From the NCBI RefSeq assembly GCF_001639725.1, contig NZ_LTAW01000001.1, positions 525,090-589,089 of the forward strand: DNA of 64,000 nucleotides, read 5' to 3'. Each line of letters begins with the position of its first letter. Within the stretch, counting starts at the first letter, position 1. The position numbers and the translations under genes were made by a program. The notes beneath the pieces were generated by a model. That model was given only the letters and a program-made list of their open reading frames with translations, had not been told where the DNA came from and did no database searches. This stretch comes from Marinomonas atlantica (lineage in GTDB: Bacteria > Pseudomonadota > Gammaproteobacteria > Pseudomonadales > Marinomonadaceae). This document shows positions 46,187-55,501 of the stretch, one piece after another.

Positions 46187-47586
46187 CGTGGGATGTTGAG
46201 TTTTTGGCGGCGTTCCCAAAGACTTTTTCGGGATATGCCCAGAGATTGTGCAAGCTGTGTTTCGGTCATTTTATGTTGGTGCGTTAGCACAAAATGCTTA
46301 AAGTAATCATCAAGAGTGGAGCCTTCAATCTCAAACGATGAGGCTATATCGAAGGCGGCGCCATTATGCTCTGTTTTTGTTACGATTGTATGACCTTCCC
46401 TGTTCTTTAGTTTGAGGTTGTAAGCGTCCAGCTTTCCCTCGGGGCTAAGAATAACGGCGCGCTCTAGAGCGTTCTCTAATTCACGTACATTGCCAGGCCA
46501 TTGATGTGATCGTATTGCTGCATCAAATGCTTTGGTGTATCGCGGTAGAGCCTTGTCGTGTTTCTTACAGGCTTTTTCGAGCAGTACCTTAGCGATGAGA
46601 GAGATGTCTTCGCCGCGCTCCCTTAAAGCTGGAACTGATAGTTCCATTACATACAGTCGGTAATACAAATCTTCACGGAACATGCCGTTTTGCACCATCT
46701 GTAAAAGGTTTCGGTGTGTCGCCGTTACTAAGCGAATGTCAACATGGCTTGACGTAACTGCGCCGACTCGACGAATTTCACCTTCTTGCAGTACTCTTAA
46801 TAGCCGTGCTTGAGCTTCAAGTGGTAATTCACCGATTTCATCCAAGAATAAAGTTCCTTCATCGGCAGCCATAATAAGACCGTCTCGTGCAGATACGGCG
46901 CCAGTAAAAGCGCCTTTTTCATGGCCAAAAAGTTCTGATTCGATAAGGTTTTCGGGGATGGCTGCACAGTTTACACTGATGAGTGCGTTATTTTTGCGCT
47001 TAGATAAATTGTGGATCGACTTGGCCACCAGCTCCTTACCTGTACCAGACTCACCATGAATTAAGACTGTGGCATCTGTTTTGGCAACTTTTACGAGTTC
47101 ATCAAACAAAGTGTGCATGGCTGGGCTGTTGCCAATGATACCGCTTTCAGGAGAGCCAAGTGTGGGGCTGCTAGGCACAGTTTCACGCGATGCAAATAAG
47201 CTGATGTTCTCTGGAGTGGCTGGCGATTGAGTGCTGTTGTCTTGTTTAGGTTTTTCCAGTGCTGCGATCACTTGGGCTAACACGGTGTCGGAATCTGTGG
47301 GCAGTGGAATAAAGTAGTTCGCGCCCTTAGACATGTATTCTATGGCGGCATTTAGGCTTGGACGTTGATCAAAAATGATAAAAGTATGATGCTTTATTTT
47401 TGTTAAGGCGTCTTCCGGGGCCACGTCTGCGTCAATCAGAAGTAGTTCGAAGTCATCCAGTTCGTAGTATTTAATGGCTTGGTCGATTGATTGGCTAATG
47501 TTGACGTGAAAACCATTTCGGCTTAACCAGCGATCCACTTCTTTTAGTGGTGAGTAGTCATCGCAAATCACCATAACATGATACAT
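46165..47586 (-). CDS. cbrB: Sigma54-dependent transcriptional activator, CbrB-like, degenerate receiver
   Basis: A 473-residue NtrC-type activator. The ATG at 47586 has AAGGGG upstream; a longer in-frame start at 47772 would run into gluQ. Layout: receiver-like domain 1-112, linker, AAA+ core (Walker A GESGTGKE 178-185, GAFTGA 225-230, Walker B LFLDE 246-250), and a Fis-type helix-turn-helix (TQLAQSLGISRKSLWERR). The receiver keeps the acidic pair and an Asp near 52, but the conserved Lys is Leu (FIPLP) and the Thr/Ser switch is altered (FIIFDQR), so phosphorylation control is doubtful. Position after dksA-gluQ and before the RNA and pcnB matches cbrB of Pseudomonas, but no cbrA precedes it. 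Confidence 0.8.
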   Translation of the reverse strand: MYHVMVICDDYSPLKEVDRWLSRNGFHVNISQSIDQAIKYYELDDFELLLIDADVAPEDALTKIKHHTFIIFDQRPSLNAAIEYMSKGANYFIPLPTDSDTVLAQVIAALEKPKQDNSTQSPATPENISLFASRETVPSSPTLGSPESGIIGNSPAMHTLFDELVKVAKTDATVLIHGESGTGKELVAKSIHNLSKRKNNALISVNCAAIPENLIESELFGHEKGAFTGAVSARDGLIMAADEGTLFLDEIGELPLEAQARLLRVLQEGEIRRVGAVTSSHVDIRLVTATHRNLLQMVQNGMFREDLYYRLYVMELSVPALRERGEDISLIAKVLLEKACKKHDKALPRYTKAFDAAIRSHQWPGNVRELENALERAVILSPEGKLDAYNLKLKNREGHTIVTKTEHNGAAFDIASSFEIEGSTLDDYFKHFVLTHQHKMTETQLAQSLGISRKSLWERRQKLNIPRKVTEQK

Positions 47587-47650
47587 TTTTGTCACCCCTT
47601 GTAACTTGATGTCACGATTATACTCACTTTTAGTGGGGGTGCGAGTGCGG

Positions 47651-48532
47651 CTATTGGATGAGGTGTTGGTCAGTATCAAGCAAGGCAAGGTTTGCTTGGG
47701 ATAGTTTTTTAGGTTGCCAGTGCTCAGTTGCCCAAGATAGTAGTTGAGGCAACGAGTAATCCTTTGGAACATCTTTGAATCCTAGATAATACAATACTCG
47801 CCGTAGAATCTGTCGCTCCCCATTTGGGATGGCTTTAGCATGATTCTGTTTGCTTATTTTATCACCGAACTCATTCACAATGAGGGGTAAGTGCATCATA
47901 AAGGGTGCTTGCCAGCCAAGCTGTTGGTAAAGCCAGAGTTGCTGGCCAGTGGTGTCCAGTAAGTCGGCACCGCGCACGATATGGCTAATGTGTTGTAGGT
48001 GGTCGTCTACCACTACTGCTAACTGGTAAGAAAAGTAGCCATCTTTGCGTTTTAATACTGGGTGATTCGATGGTTGGCTAATATCAAAATATTGTTTGCC
48101 TTGTATAGGGTCGCAATATTCGTAGCGGCCGACTTCACAGAACGCGCGCCATGAGTGAGGGTGGTTTACATCACATTGGCATTGATTTGGGTGTAGCCCG
48201 CTATTGGTCTTTAAAGACGCGCGGGTGCACTGACAAGGGTAGGCTAGGTTTGATGCAGTAAGTTGTTCCAAGAAGTGTTGATAAAGGCTTTGGCGGTCGG
48301 ATTGACGCACTACATCCTCATCAGAAATAAGATGATAGCTGGCTAATGTATCGAGAATAGCTTGCTGAAAAGTGTCATGGCAACGAGTGCCGTCGACATC
48401 TTCTAGGCGAATTAACCAAGTGCCTTGTTGTTGGCGAGCATCTAGGTAACTCGCAACGGCACTGAGCAAAGAGCCGAAATGAAGCGGGCCGGTAGGCGAT
48501 GGGGCGAACCGGCCGCGATAAGCATTGGGCAT
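47651..48532 (-). CDS. gluQ: Glutamyl-Q tRNA(Asp) synthetase
   Basis: A 293-residue tRNA-independent glutamate activator that charges queuosine of tRNA-Asp. It resembles the catalytic half of GluRS: RGRFAPSPTGPLHFGSL (HIGH-like) and KISKQNHAK (KMSKS-like), with no anticodon domain. The cysteine cluster CQCTRASL and CQCD is the zinc site. Linkage 3 bp after dksA is the standard dksA-gluQ operon. Confidence 0.95.
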   Translation of the reverse strand: MPNAYRGRFAPSPTGPLHFGSLLSAVASYLDARQQQGTWLIRLEDVDGTRCHDTFQQAILDTLASYHLISDEDVVRQSDRQSLYQHFLEQLTASNLAYPCQCTRASLKTNSGLHPNQCQCDVNHPHSWRAFCEVGRYEYCDPIQGKQYFDISQPSNHPVLKRKDGYFSYQLAVVVDDHLQHISHIVRGADLLDTTGQQLWLYQQLGWQAPFMMHLPLIVNEFGDKISKQNHAKAIPNGERQILRRVLYYLGFKDVPKDYSLPQLLSWATEHWQPKKLSQANLALLDTDQHLIQ

Positions 48533-48535
48533 GGT

Positions 48536-48970
48536 TTAGTTGCCGATTTGCTTCTCTTTGATTTCAGCAAGTGTTTTGCAATCGATACACATGCTTGCAG
48601 TAGGACGAGCTTCAAGTCGACGGATGCCGATATCAATGCCACACTCATCACAGAAGCCGTAGTCGTCTTCGTTGATTCGCTCGATGGTTTGATTGATTTT
48701 TTTAACCAATTTACGCTCACGGTCTCGAGCACGTAACTCTAGGCTAAACTCTTCTTCTTGACTGGCGCGATCGTTTGGATCAGCGTAGTTCACCGCTTCT
48801 TCTTGTAAGTTGTGAACGGTGCGATCAACCTCTTCCATCAGGTTTTGCTTCCAGTTGAGAAGGATGCTTTTGAAATGCGCCAATTGTTTTTCGTTCATGT
48901 ACTCTTCACCGTCCGCCGCAACGTAAGGTGTAAAGTCTTTCATCAATGATTCAGGATTTTTACTTGGCAT
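48536..48970 (-). CDS. dksA: RNA polymerase-binding transcription factor DksA
   Basis: A 144-residue factor that works with ppGpp in the RNA polymerase secondary channel. The coiled coil carries the tip motif DPNDRA (Asp64, Asp67, Ala69). The four-cysteine zinc finger is Cys107, Cys110, Cys128 and Cys131 (FCDECG and MCIDC). It is the first gene of the dksA-gluQ pair. It would act on the rRNA promoter found at the window's right end. Confidence 0.97.
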   Translation of the reverse strand: MPSKNPESLMKDFTPYVAADGEEYMNEKQLAHFKSILLNWKQNLMEEVDRTVHNLQEEAVNYADPNDRASQEEEFSLELRARDRERKLVKKINQTIERINEDDYGFCDECGIDIGIRRLEARPTASMCIDCKTLAEIKEKQIGN

Positions 48971-49139
48971 AGTCTTGCCTCACTTCCCAGGTGTTCCTTG
49001 TGGTAACCTGTTTACATTAAGTTAAAGTGGTTTAATTTTTCGGGCGGAAAGTTATCAGATAATCTGAGTTATAACCACATTTTTTGCGCAAAAAGCGTTA
49101 TTCTTTTCCAAGCATATTTACAAACGTTAGAGATTTAGC

Positions 49140-50300
49140 ATGCAAACAATAGCAAAACGCGTGGAACAAATAGCCCCATTTCAGGTGATGGCGGTGATGG
49201 CGCGAGCAAAGCAATTGCAGGCCGCTGGTCAGGATGTTATCCACCTAGAAGTGGGGGAGCCTGATTTCAGTGCACCACAAGCAGTGAGCGAAGCAGGCAT
49301 TGCGGCGATCAGCGAAGGAAAGACCGGTTATACCTCTGCGACAGGGTTGCCTGAGTTGAGGCAGTCGATCAGTAAGTTTTATTTACAGCGTTATGGCGTT
49401 GACGTGAGCACAGAGCGTATTGTCGTGACGCCAGGTGCGTCAGGTGCTTTATTACTGCTTAGTTCATTGATGGCAGAAGTGGGCTCAGAAGTGCTTATGC
49501 CAGACCCTTGCTACCCTTGTAATCGTCATTTTTTATTACAAGTTGGTGCGACAGCTCGTATGTTGGAATGTTTCAGTGAAAATAACTTCGAGATTGATCT
49601 TAAGCAGTTGCAAAGTGAATGGCGTGATCAGACAACAGGGTTGTGGTTAGCATCTCCGGCTAATCCAACCGGCTCAGTGTTGTCTCAGGAATATATACAG
49701 CAAGCGTGGTCGATTGTTCAGCAACAGGGCGGCCATTTGTTGGTGGATGAAATTTATCAAGGACTCGTCTTTGAAGGGCTCGATTTTACCGCGTTAAGCA
49801 TCAGCGATGATATTTTTGTCGTGAACAGCTTTTCAAAATACTTTGCTATGACGGGGTGGCGCTTAGGTTGGATTGTGGTGCCAGAGTGGGCCATTGAAGG
49901 CGCAACAAAACTGGCGCAGAATTTATTTATATCTGCATCATCTGTTGCGCAATATGCTGCACTTCGCGCCTTCGAACCAGATGTGCTGGCAGAGTGCGAA
50001 GACCGTCGTCAGACCTTAGCTAAACGTCGTATTACCTTGATAAACGGCTTGAAACGTTTGGGTTTGACTATTGCGTCAGCGCCGCAAGGTGCGTTCTATG
50101 TTTATGTTGATGTGTCGTCGATTACGACAGATGCAATGCAATGGTGTTTAGATTTGTTGCAACAAGAGTATATTGCACTGACGCCGGGTGCGGACTTTGG
50201 ACACAGAGAGGCGCATAAATATGTGCGGTTTGCTTATACCTGTGATTGTGAACGAATTGAGCAGGCCTTGGTGCGGATCGAGCGATTCATGGCATCTTAA
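49140..50300 (+). CDS. Pyridoxal-phosphate aminotransferase, class I/II
   Basis: A 386-residue fold-type I aminotransferase. The PLP lysine is Lys233 in NSFSKYFAMTGWRLGW, with the upstream SPANPTGSV (substrate carboxylate/PLP) and VDEIYQGL (Asp binding the pyridine nitrogen) segments. It belongs to the aspartate/alanine-type subgroup; the amino-acid specificity cannot be read. It is divergent from dksA over a 169-bp gap. Confidence 0.9.
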   Translation: MQTIAKRVEQIAPFQVMAVMARAKQLQAAGQDVIHLEVGEPDFSAPQAVSEAGIAAISEGKTGYTSATGLPELRQSISKFYLQRYGVDVSTERIVVTPGASGALLLLSSLMAEVGSEVLMPDPCYPCNRHFLLQVGATARMLECFSENNFEIDLKQLQSEWRDQTTGLWLASPANPTGSVLSQEYIQQAWSIVQQQGGHLLVDEIYQGLVFEGLDFTALSISDDIFVVNSFSKYFAMTGWRLGWIVVPEWAIEGATKLAQNLFISASSVAQYAALRAFEPDVLAECEDRRQTLAKRRITLINGLKRLGLTIASAPQGAFYVYVDVSSITTDAMQWCLDLLQQEYIALTPGADFGHREAHKYVRFAYTCDCERIEQALVRIERFMAS

Positions 50301-50421
50301 GGTGCTTTTTATTGACCTTAATCGTGTTCTTTTTAGGTTTTGGAAAACCTCCTTTTAAAGCGCGTTATTACTCTGCATTATAGTTGACATTAAAATTTGT
50401 GTGCTTGGGTGTAGGGTTGAT

Positions 50422-50847
50422 ATGCGTAAAGTTCAGCTTTGGCGTCGCTTGGCGGCCGCTTTTTATGATGCTCTTTTATTGATCGCGTTGTATTTCATCG
50501 TAGGTTGGATTGCGGTGATGTCTAACGATGGTGAAGCTGTGGAGAGTTTCTGGATGTTTTGGTTGTTGCTGTTGATTGCATGGGGCTTTTTCTTCAAATT
50601 TTGGCGTTATCCTGGTCAAACACTGGGAATGCAGGTTTGGAAGTTTCGCGTAGTGCAAGAAAGCGGCGCGCCAATTACGGCTCGACAAGCGACAGCGCGC
50701 TATGTGTTTGCGTTAGTGTCTTGGGCATGTTGTGGGTTAGGATTTCTGTGGGCGCTAATTGATAAGAAGCAACAAACGTGGCATGACAAAATGTCACAGA
50801 CGCGGTTGGAATTTATTGACCACAAGCAGCGCAGCCAAGATTCTTAA
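50422..50847 (+). CDS. RDD family membrane protein
   Basis: A 141-residue protein with three membrane helices. The RDD name-giving segment appears here as WRRLAAAFYDALLLIAL, where Arg, Asp and a later Asp mark the family. RYPGQTLGMQVWKFRVV and WHDKMSQT are the other conserved parts. The ATG at 50422 is preferred (AGGG upstream) over a GTG at 50401. It is a single gene, convergent with lptG. The function is unknown; a transport-related role has been suggested for some members. Confidence 0.88.
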   Translation: MRKVQLWRRLAAAFYDALLLIALYFIVGWIAVMSNDGEAVESFWMFWLLLLIAWGFFFKFWRYPGQTLGMQVWKFRVVQESGAPITARQATARYVFALVSWACCGLGFLWALIDKKQQTWHDKMSQTRLEFIDHKQRSQDS

Positions 50848-50858
50848 TGGCTGCGCTG
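50827..50858. repeat. 11-bp inverted repeat spanning the RDD gene stop codon
   Basis: CAGCGCAGCCA / TGGCTGCGCTG with a 10-nt loop that contains the stop codon. It lies between the convergent RDD and lptG genes. There is no T run, but the strong GC stem may end or stabilise both transcripts. Confidence 0.6.
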
Positions 50859-50868
50859 AGCGTCATTA

Positions 50869-51930
50869 CTAATGGCGACGTTTGAGCAGGTATAAACCGA
50901 TCATAAAGCAAATAAGGATCGGGATTAGGATGCCCAAAAGGGGTGGCAACGAGCTTACAAGGCTAAACCGTCCCGTGATGTAAAGGCTGTTTTGGAAGGC
51001 CAATCCAATCAATACGCCAGAGAAAATACGCCCCCCCATAGTAGATGAGCGCAGAGGTCCAAATACCGTAGAAATGGCCACGATCACTAGTGCTAACGAT
51101 GATAAAGGTCTAAAGACTTTGCTCCAGAAGGCGAGCTCATAATTCCCCGCGTTAAGTCCTTGTTCCTTTAAAAAGGCTGAATACTGATATAGCTGAGTAA
51201 GTGACAGACTGTCCGGTTCTTGTGTGGATAAGTACAAGAAATCGGCCTTTAGCGAAGAGGTCCACTCTTGGCTTTTTGTGTTGCTTACTTCAACTTTAGT
51301 ATCGGTAAACGTTGAAGTCTGGATGTTTTGTAGTTGCCAAGTGTCTTCAGAAACTTGAGTGGCACGCTTTGCCGCATGGATGGCGCGTAACTGATCACCT
51401 TCGCGATCGTAAATGGTAATGTTGTATAAATTACCTTCGCGATCTGCGGCATCAATATAGATATAGTCGCCATTTGTTTTAAGCCAGCTACCGCCAGTGA
51501 TGGCGAAATCTTGGTTGACGCCAACTTGAAGCTTATCCACAAGATTGGCTTTTTGTTCTGCGATAGGTGATACAAATTCCGCAACCAATAACCCAAGTAC
51601 AGCCAAAAGTAAGACTGGCTTACAAGCTGCAAAACCTAGACGCCATAATGGGATACCCGCGGCGCGCATAACGGTAATTTCAGAGGTGGACGCTAAGGCT
51701 CCGAGTCCAACTAAGGTTCCAATTAGAGAGGAAACAGGTAAGTATTCCGCTAGCTTTCCTGGGATACGTAGTCCAAGTACTTGGATTAAAGTGCCGGCGG
51801 TGTATTGATCATTTATCTTTTTTACTTCTTCGATAAAGGTAATCGCAAAGTCCAGTCCTAGTAAAACAAACGCCACCAAGCAGACGGCCAGTAATACGCT
51901 CATGCCAACGTAGTGGTCAAGTTTACGCAT
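50869..51930 (-). CDS. lptG: LPS export permease LptG
   Basis: A 353-residue inner-membrane subunit of the Lpt machine that moves lipopolysaccharide to the outer membrane. Three N-terminal and three C-terminal helices flank a periplasmic beta-jellyroll (about 130-265). The coupling-helix region EITVMRAAGIPLWRL contacts LptB. It overlaps lptF by 8 bp. Both subunits here indicate an LPS-bearing outer membrane. Confidence 0.95.
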   Translation of the reverse strand: MRKLDHYVGMSVLLAVCLVAFVLLGLDFAITFIEEVKKINDQYTAGTLIQVLGLRIPGKLAEYLPVSSLIGTLVGLGALASTSEITVMRAAGIPLWRLGFAACKPVLLLAVLGLLVAEFVSPIAEQKANLVDKLQVGVNQDFAITGGSWLKTNGDYIYIDAADREGNLYNITIYDREGDQLRAIHAAKRATQVSEDTWQLQNIQTSTFTDTKVEVSNTKSQEWTSSLKADFLYLSTQEPDSLSLTQLYQYSAFLKEQGLNAGNYELAFWSKVFRPLSSLALVIVAISTVFGPLRSSTMGGRIFSGVLIGLAFQNSLYITGRFSLVSSLPPLLGILIPILICFMIGLYLLKRRH

Positions 51931-53038
51931 GGCGGCTCTCCTTGTTCTTAGGCAGTTTCGCGGACTTACGCGAGAAGGCTTGGTTGAAGAGCAGGAAGGT
52001 GTAGGTGCCTATCAGCAAGAAGATGACATGCACCCACCATAAACCTAATTGTGCTGGAATAATCTGTTTTTCTAACGCCGTGCGTCCCCAGATAAGCATG
52101 CCTAAATATGTGATCAGCAAAATGATAGCGGGCAGCATTTTAAAGAAACGTCCTTGTCTTGGGTTCACTTGACTGAGCGATAAACCAATAATGGCCAGTA
52201 TCGGCACAATGATGACGAGGCTGATGCGCCATTGTAATTCTGCAACTAATTTTGGATCGCTGGACTGCAGTAAAGACAGGGTTGGCTGAGCTTCCTCAGC
52301 TGTAATATCTTGCATCGGGCGGTCCTCAATGCGGATAGCATAGGTATCGAAGGTCGTTAGGCTGTAGTTTCCAGTGCCAGGGGTGCCTTCATAACGTACC
52401 CCATCTTTAAGGACCAAATACTGTAACCCGTCGTGCTCAGCAAAACGCACTAACTCGCCGTAGCGTGCTAAGGTTTGAGTTGGGATACGCTGATTTGATT
52501 TGATGGTCGTGTCTGAAATAAACAGATTTTCCATCCAGCCCTCATCGGCGGTAAAATTTTCGATGTAAGTGGCTTTTTGTCCTGAGCCCTCAAACTTTCC
52601 CGGCTGTAAAAAGTCGAAAGCGGTGAGCTGGCTTTGGGAGCGAGTCATTTCTTGAGCTTTATACTCAAACGTTGGAGATACCCAAAAATTTATGGTGGCC
52701 GAGATGGCCGTCACAAAAAGTGCAATACCTAAGGTGTAGACTCCAAGTTTTACTTTGCTGACGCCACTGGCGAATAGAATCGACATTTCATTTTCGATGT
52801 ACAGTCGGCCGTAAGCCAAGAGTAAAGAAAGGAAAAAAGCTAACGGCAAAATGACTTGAATAAAACTTGGTACATGGAGTCCCAAGATAATGAACAAAAA
52901 GTCAAAGCTCATTTTTCCTTCTGCGACACGTCCCAAGTAATTGACGATGCGTCCACTTAAAATGACAAGAAGTAAGATGAGCGTCACCGCTGCGGTTGAC
53001 ACCAACACTTCTTTAGCCAAGTATCTGAATAGTTTCAA
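51923..53038 (-). CDS. lptF: LPS export permease LptF
   Basis: A 371-residue partner of LptG. It has the same six-helix plus periplasmic jellyroll layout. The LptB coupling region is ENEMSILFASGVSKVKLG, and the C-terminal SLSQVNPRQGRFFKMLPAI segment is typical of LptF. It is the first gene of the lptFG operon, divergent from pepA across 127 bp. Confidence 0.95.
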   Translation of the reverse strand: MKLFRYLAKEVLVSTAAVTLILLLVILSGRIVNYLGRVAEGKMSFDFLFIILGLHVPSFIQVILPLAFFLSLLLAYGRLYIENEMSILFASGVSKVKLGVYTLGIALFVTAISATINFWVSPTFEYKAQEMTRSQSQLTAFDFLQPGKFEGSGQKATYIENFTADEGWMENLFISDTTIKSNQRIPTQTLARYGELVRFAEHDGLQYLVLKDGVRYEGTPGTGNYSLTTFDTYAIRIEDRPMQDITAEEAQPTLSLLQSSDPKLVAELQWRISLVIIVPILAIIGLSLSQVNPRQGRFFKMLPAIILLITYLGMLIWGRTALEKQIIPAQLGLWWVHVIFLLIGTYTFLLFNQAFSRKSAKLPKNKESRHA

Positions 53039-53165
53039 AGGAACCTCTACTGGAGTTCTAGCGTGACTTCAGGCGATCGCTACTGTTTTAAAGCGGCCAA
53101 TATTATCTCGATAGTTGCCGCAGGTAGCCAGTATTTTAGAAAGATTATTGAATTGGATGGGAAAT

Positions 53166-54623
53166 ATGAAAACACAATTGTTCAACAATGCTGCTGATGT
53201 GCAAGCTGACCTGCTTGTTGTATTCGTTCCGAGTGAAGGTGAGTTGCCAGCCGCAACGGCACAGGCAGATGAAAAAGTACAAGGCCAGATTACAGCACTA
53301 CGCGAACAAACCGTTTTCAAAGCCGGTGTAGCACAAACACAATTATTGCCAAGCACATCAGAACGTCAGCCAGCACTATTGTTGGTCGGTACGGGCAAAG
53401 AAGCGCTTTCTGATATGAATGCGAAAAAAGTCATTGCGGCAATCGGTACACAAATTAAAGGACTTCCATATGCAACCGTTGCTGTCGCTGCAACAGGTTT
53501 GTCTGTTAAGAATCGTGACCAGAAAAACATTACTACCTTGTTAGCACAATGGCTTAATGAAGCGTTTTATGAATTCCTTGGCTTCAAACAATCGGATGCG
53601 GATAAAGTTACAAAAGTTGAAACCCTGTTAATTGAAGGCAGTGACCAAGCAGCGTTAGACATTGGTGTTGCAACAGCGTCTGGTTCTGCGTTCACTCGTC
53701 AATTGGGTAATTTGCCGGGTAATGTGTGTACGCCAGCTTACTTGGCCTCCAAAGCGCAGCATCTTGGTGAAGAATTCGGTATTGATATCGAATTGCTAGA
53801 TGAAACCAAAATGGATGAGCTTGGTATGCACTGTCTGCTATCAGTTGGACGCGGCAGTGATCAGCCAAGCTACTTGATCGTTATGCACTACCGTGGTGGC
53901 AAAGAAGATGAAGCGCCGCATGTTTTGCTAGGTAAAGGTATTACCTTTGATACGGGTGGTATTTCATTGAAGCCCGGTGCGAAAATGGACGAAATGAAAT
54001 ACGACATGTGTGGTGCGGCCAGTGTATTCGGAACGATGAAGGCAATTTGTGAACTGAAGCCCGCATTGAACTTTACTGCAGTGATTGCTGCAGCGGAAAA
54101 CATGCCAAGTGCACGTGCTACGAAGCCTGGCGATGTAGTACGTACAATGTCAGGTAAAACAGTGGAAGTGTTGAACACAGATGCGGAGGGACGTTTAGTG
54201 TTATGTGATGCATTGACTTATATTGAGCGTTTTAAACCTCAGTCAGTGGTTGATATTGCGACATTGACGGGAGCTTGTATTGTGGCCCTTGGTAGTGTCA
54301 ATTCAGGTATGTACGCTAATAAGCAAGACGTAGCGGATGCTTTGAAAGCAGCTGGCAGTGAAGCCGCAGACAAACTTTGGCAGATGCCGTTGGATGAAGA
54401 GTATCAGCAGCAGTTGGATAGCAATTTCGCCGATATGGGGAATATTGGTGGACCGGAGGCCGGCTCGGTAACGGCGGCTTGTTTCCTTTCGCGCTTTACT
54501 GAAAGTTACCCTTGGGCGCACTTGGATATTGCTGGCACAGCTTGGACAGGTGGGGCAGCGAAAGGTGCGAGCGGCCGCCCTGTAGGTCTGTTGACTCAAT
54601 ACTTATTAAGTAAAGCGAACTAG
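53166..54623 (+). CDS. pepA: Leucyl aminopeptidase (PepA, M17)
   Basis: A 485-residue manganese/zinc aminopeptidase. The signature NTDAEGRL is at residues 337-344, with [15 protein letters not shown] and [12 protein letters not shown] giving the metal ligands. The start at 53166 has a GGGA site; upstream in-frame starts at 53115 and 53157 give non-conserved extensions. In E. coli PepA also binds DNA at the carAB promoter and in site-specific recombination. It is divergent from lptFG, as usual. The expected next gene holC is missing. Confidence 0.95.
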   Translation: MKTQLFNNAADVQADLLVVFVPSEGELPAATAQADEKVQGQITALREQTVFKAGVAQTQLLPSTSERQPALLLVGTGKEALSDMNAKKVIAAIGTQIKGLPYATVAVAATGLSVKNRDQKNITTLLAQWLNEAFYEFLGFKQSDADKVTKVETLLIEGSDQAALDIGVATASGSAFTRQLGNLPGNVCTPAYLASKAQHLGEEFGIDIELLDETKMDELGMHCLLSVGRGSDQPSYLIVMHYRGGKEDEAPHVLLGKGITFDTGGISLKPGAKMDEMKYDMCGAASVFGTMKAICELKPALNFTAVIAAAENMPSARATKPGDVVRTMSGKTVEVLNTDAEGRLVLCDALTYIERFKPQSVVDIATLTGACIVALGSVNSGMYANKQDVADALKAAGSEAADKLWQMPLDEEYQQQLDSNFADMGNIGGPEAGSVTAACFLSRFTESYPWAHLDIAGTAWTGGAAKGASGRPVGLLTQYLLSKAN

Positions 54624-54640
54624 AGCTCTCTTAAGTCAAT

Positions 54641-54677
54641 AAAACCCTGTAAGTTGTCATGCTTGCAGGGTTTTTTT
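54641..54677 (+). terminator. Terminator downstream of pepA
   Basis: Stem AAAACCCTGTAAG / CTTGCAGGGTTTT (one G-T pair), 8-nt loop and a seven-T run, 17 bp past the stop. The following 240 bp up to 54918 have no reading frame of note; they hold the palindrome listed next. Confidence 0.92.
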
Positions 54678-54824
54678 GTTTGCTAATGAATTTGAACTTT
54701 GCTCTTGGCGATGAAAAGTGATGAAATCGCTAGACTGTATCTTTTTTAGTTATATAGGTAGGTATAGTTTGGTGTGATTTTCGGCGCGTATCGTTAGGGT
54801 GGACTTTTGGCCAGTTCAGTGCGA

Positions 54825-54838
54825 AAGTTGTACAACTT
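54825..54838. promoter_or_regulatory. 14-bp perfect palindrome, operator candidate
   Basis: AAGTTGTACAACTT, flanked by an outer GTTCA/TGAAC pair, lies 80 bp before the hypothetical gene and valS. It resembles a dimeric repressor site, but I know no regulator with this consensus. Confidence 0.4.
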
Positions 54839-54918
54839 GAACGTTTCCTATCGGAAAAATTTAAACTGAAATCAGTCTTGATTTAGTACGATACACTTAG
54901 GTTTGGTTGTGATTTTTT

Positions 54919-55416
54919 ATGTCTGATGTGCTTTCTGATGCTCAAATGTTTATGTCTGAGCCGGACGAAACAGTCCTAACAGCTGCGTTACGTAATAAAG
55001 ATGATATTCCTATCTTGATGGATATCGTGGGTGCAGATGATGCAGCAACACCCATTAGTCAGGAAATGCACTTGAAGAAATCTCTGTTTTCTGATGAAGC
55101 GGAGACGGAAAAGCCGACGCCAACCTTTAAGTACGAAGCGCCTGAGAAAAAGACCAAATTCCAATACGAACCACCTGAAAAAGGTGCTGAGTTTAATTAC
55201 GAGCCGCCTGAAGAGACAACTGAGACCGTTACAAAGACTGTTTCCGAATCTGTCACTCAAACGGTTGAGCATGTGGCTACTGCCGTACAACCTAATACGG
55301 CAGATAAAGATCAGTCTCAACTTATTGCGGACGCCATCAAAAGCGTTCTAGAACGCAGATTGCCAGAGCTGGTTGCAGAAGTAATGATGGAAATCTCAAG
55401 ACACGATGATCCTTAG
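54919..55416 (+). CDS. Hypothetical protein with [F]xYE[A/P]PE repeats
   Basis: A 165-residue acidic protein, not recognised. It has three spaced 8-residue repeats at about 70-77, 81-88 and 92-99 (FKYEAPEK, FQYEPPEK, FNYEPPEE; 11-residue pitch), a Thr/Val/Glu-rich stretch, and a helical C-terminus (LIADAIKSVLERRLPELVAEVMMEI). The N-terminal part has DDIPILMDIV, a segment often seen in the short uncharacterised proteins coded just before valS. There are no membrane segments. The ribosome site is weak. Confidence 0.65.
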   Translation: MSDVLSDAQMFMSEPDETVLTAALRNKDDIPILMDIVGADDAATPISQEMHLKKSLFSDEAETEKPTPTFKYEAPEKKTKFQYEPPEKGAEFNYEPPEETTETVTKTVSESVTQTVEHVATAVQPNTADKDQSQLIADAIKSVLERRLPELVAEVMMEISRHDDP

Positions 55417-55501
55417 GGGTGACGTGACTTTCTCGACCACTGTGTAAACGTTATAATCCCCTCAACTTTATTTTGCCATCCAAGAGCTTTAAGACACCAT
55501 A

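Noticed and set aside
47587..47772. 62-residue N-terminal extension of the sigma54 activator
   Set aside because: It overlaps gluQ, has no ribosome site and does not look like a receiver N-terminus; the ATG at 47586 has AAGGGG and begins directly with the receiver strand.
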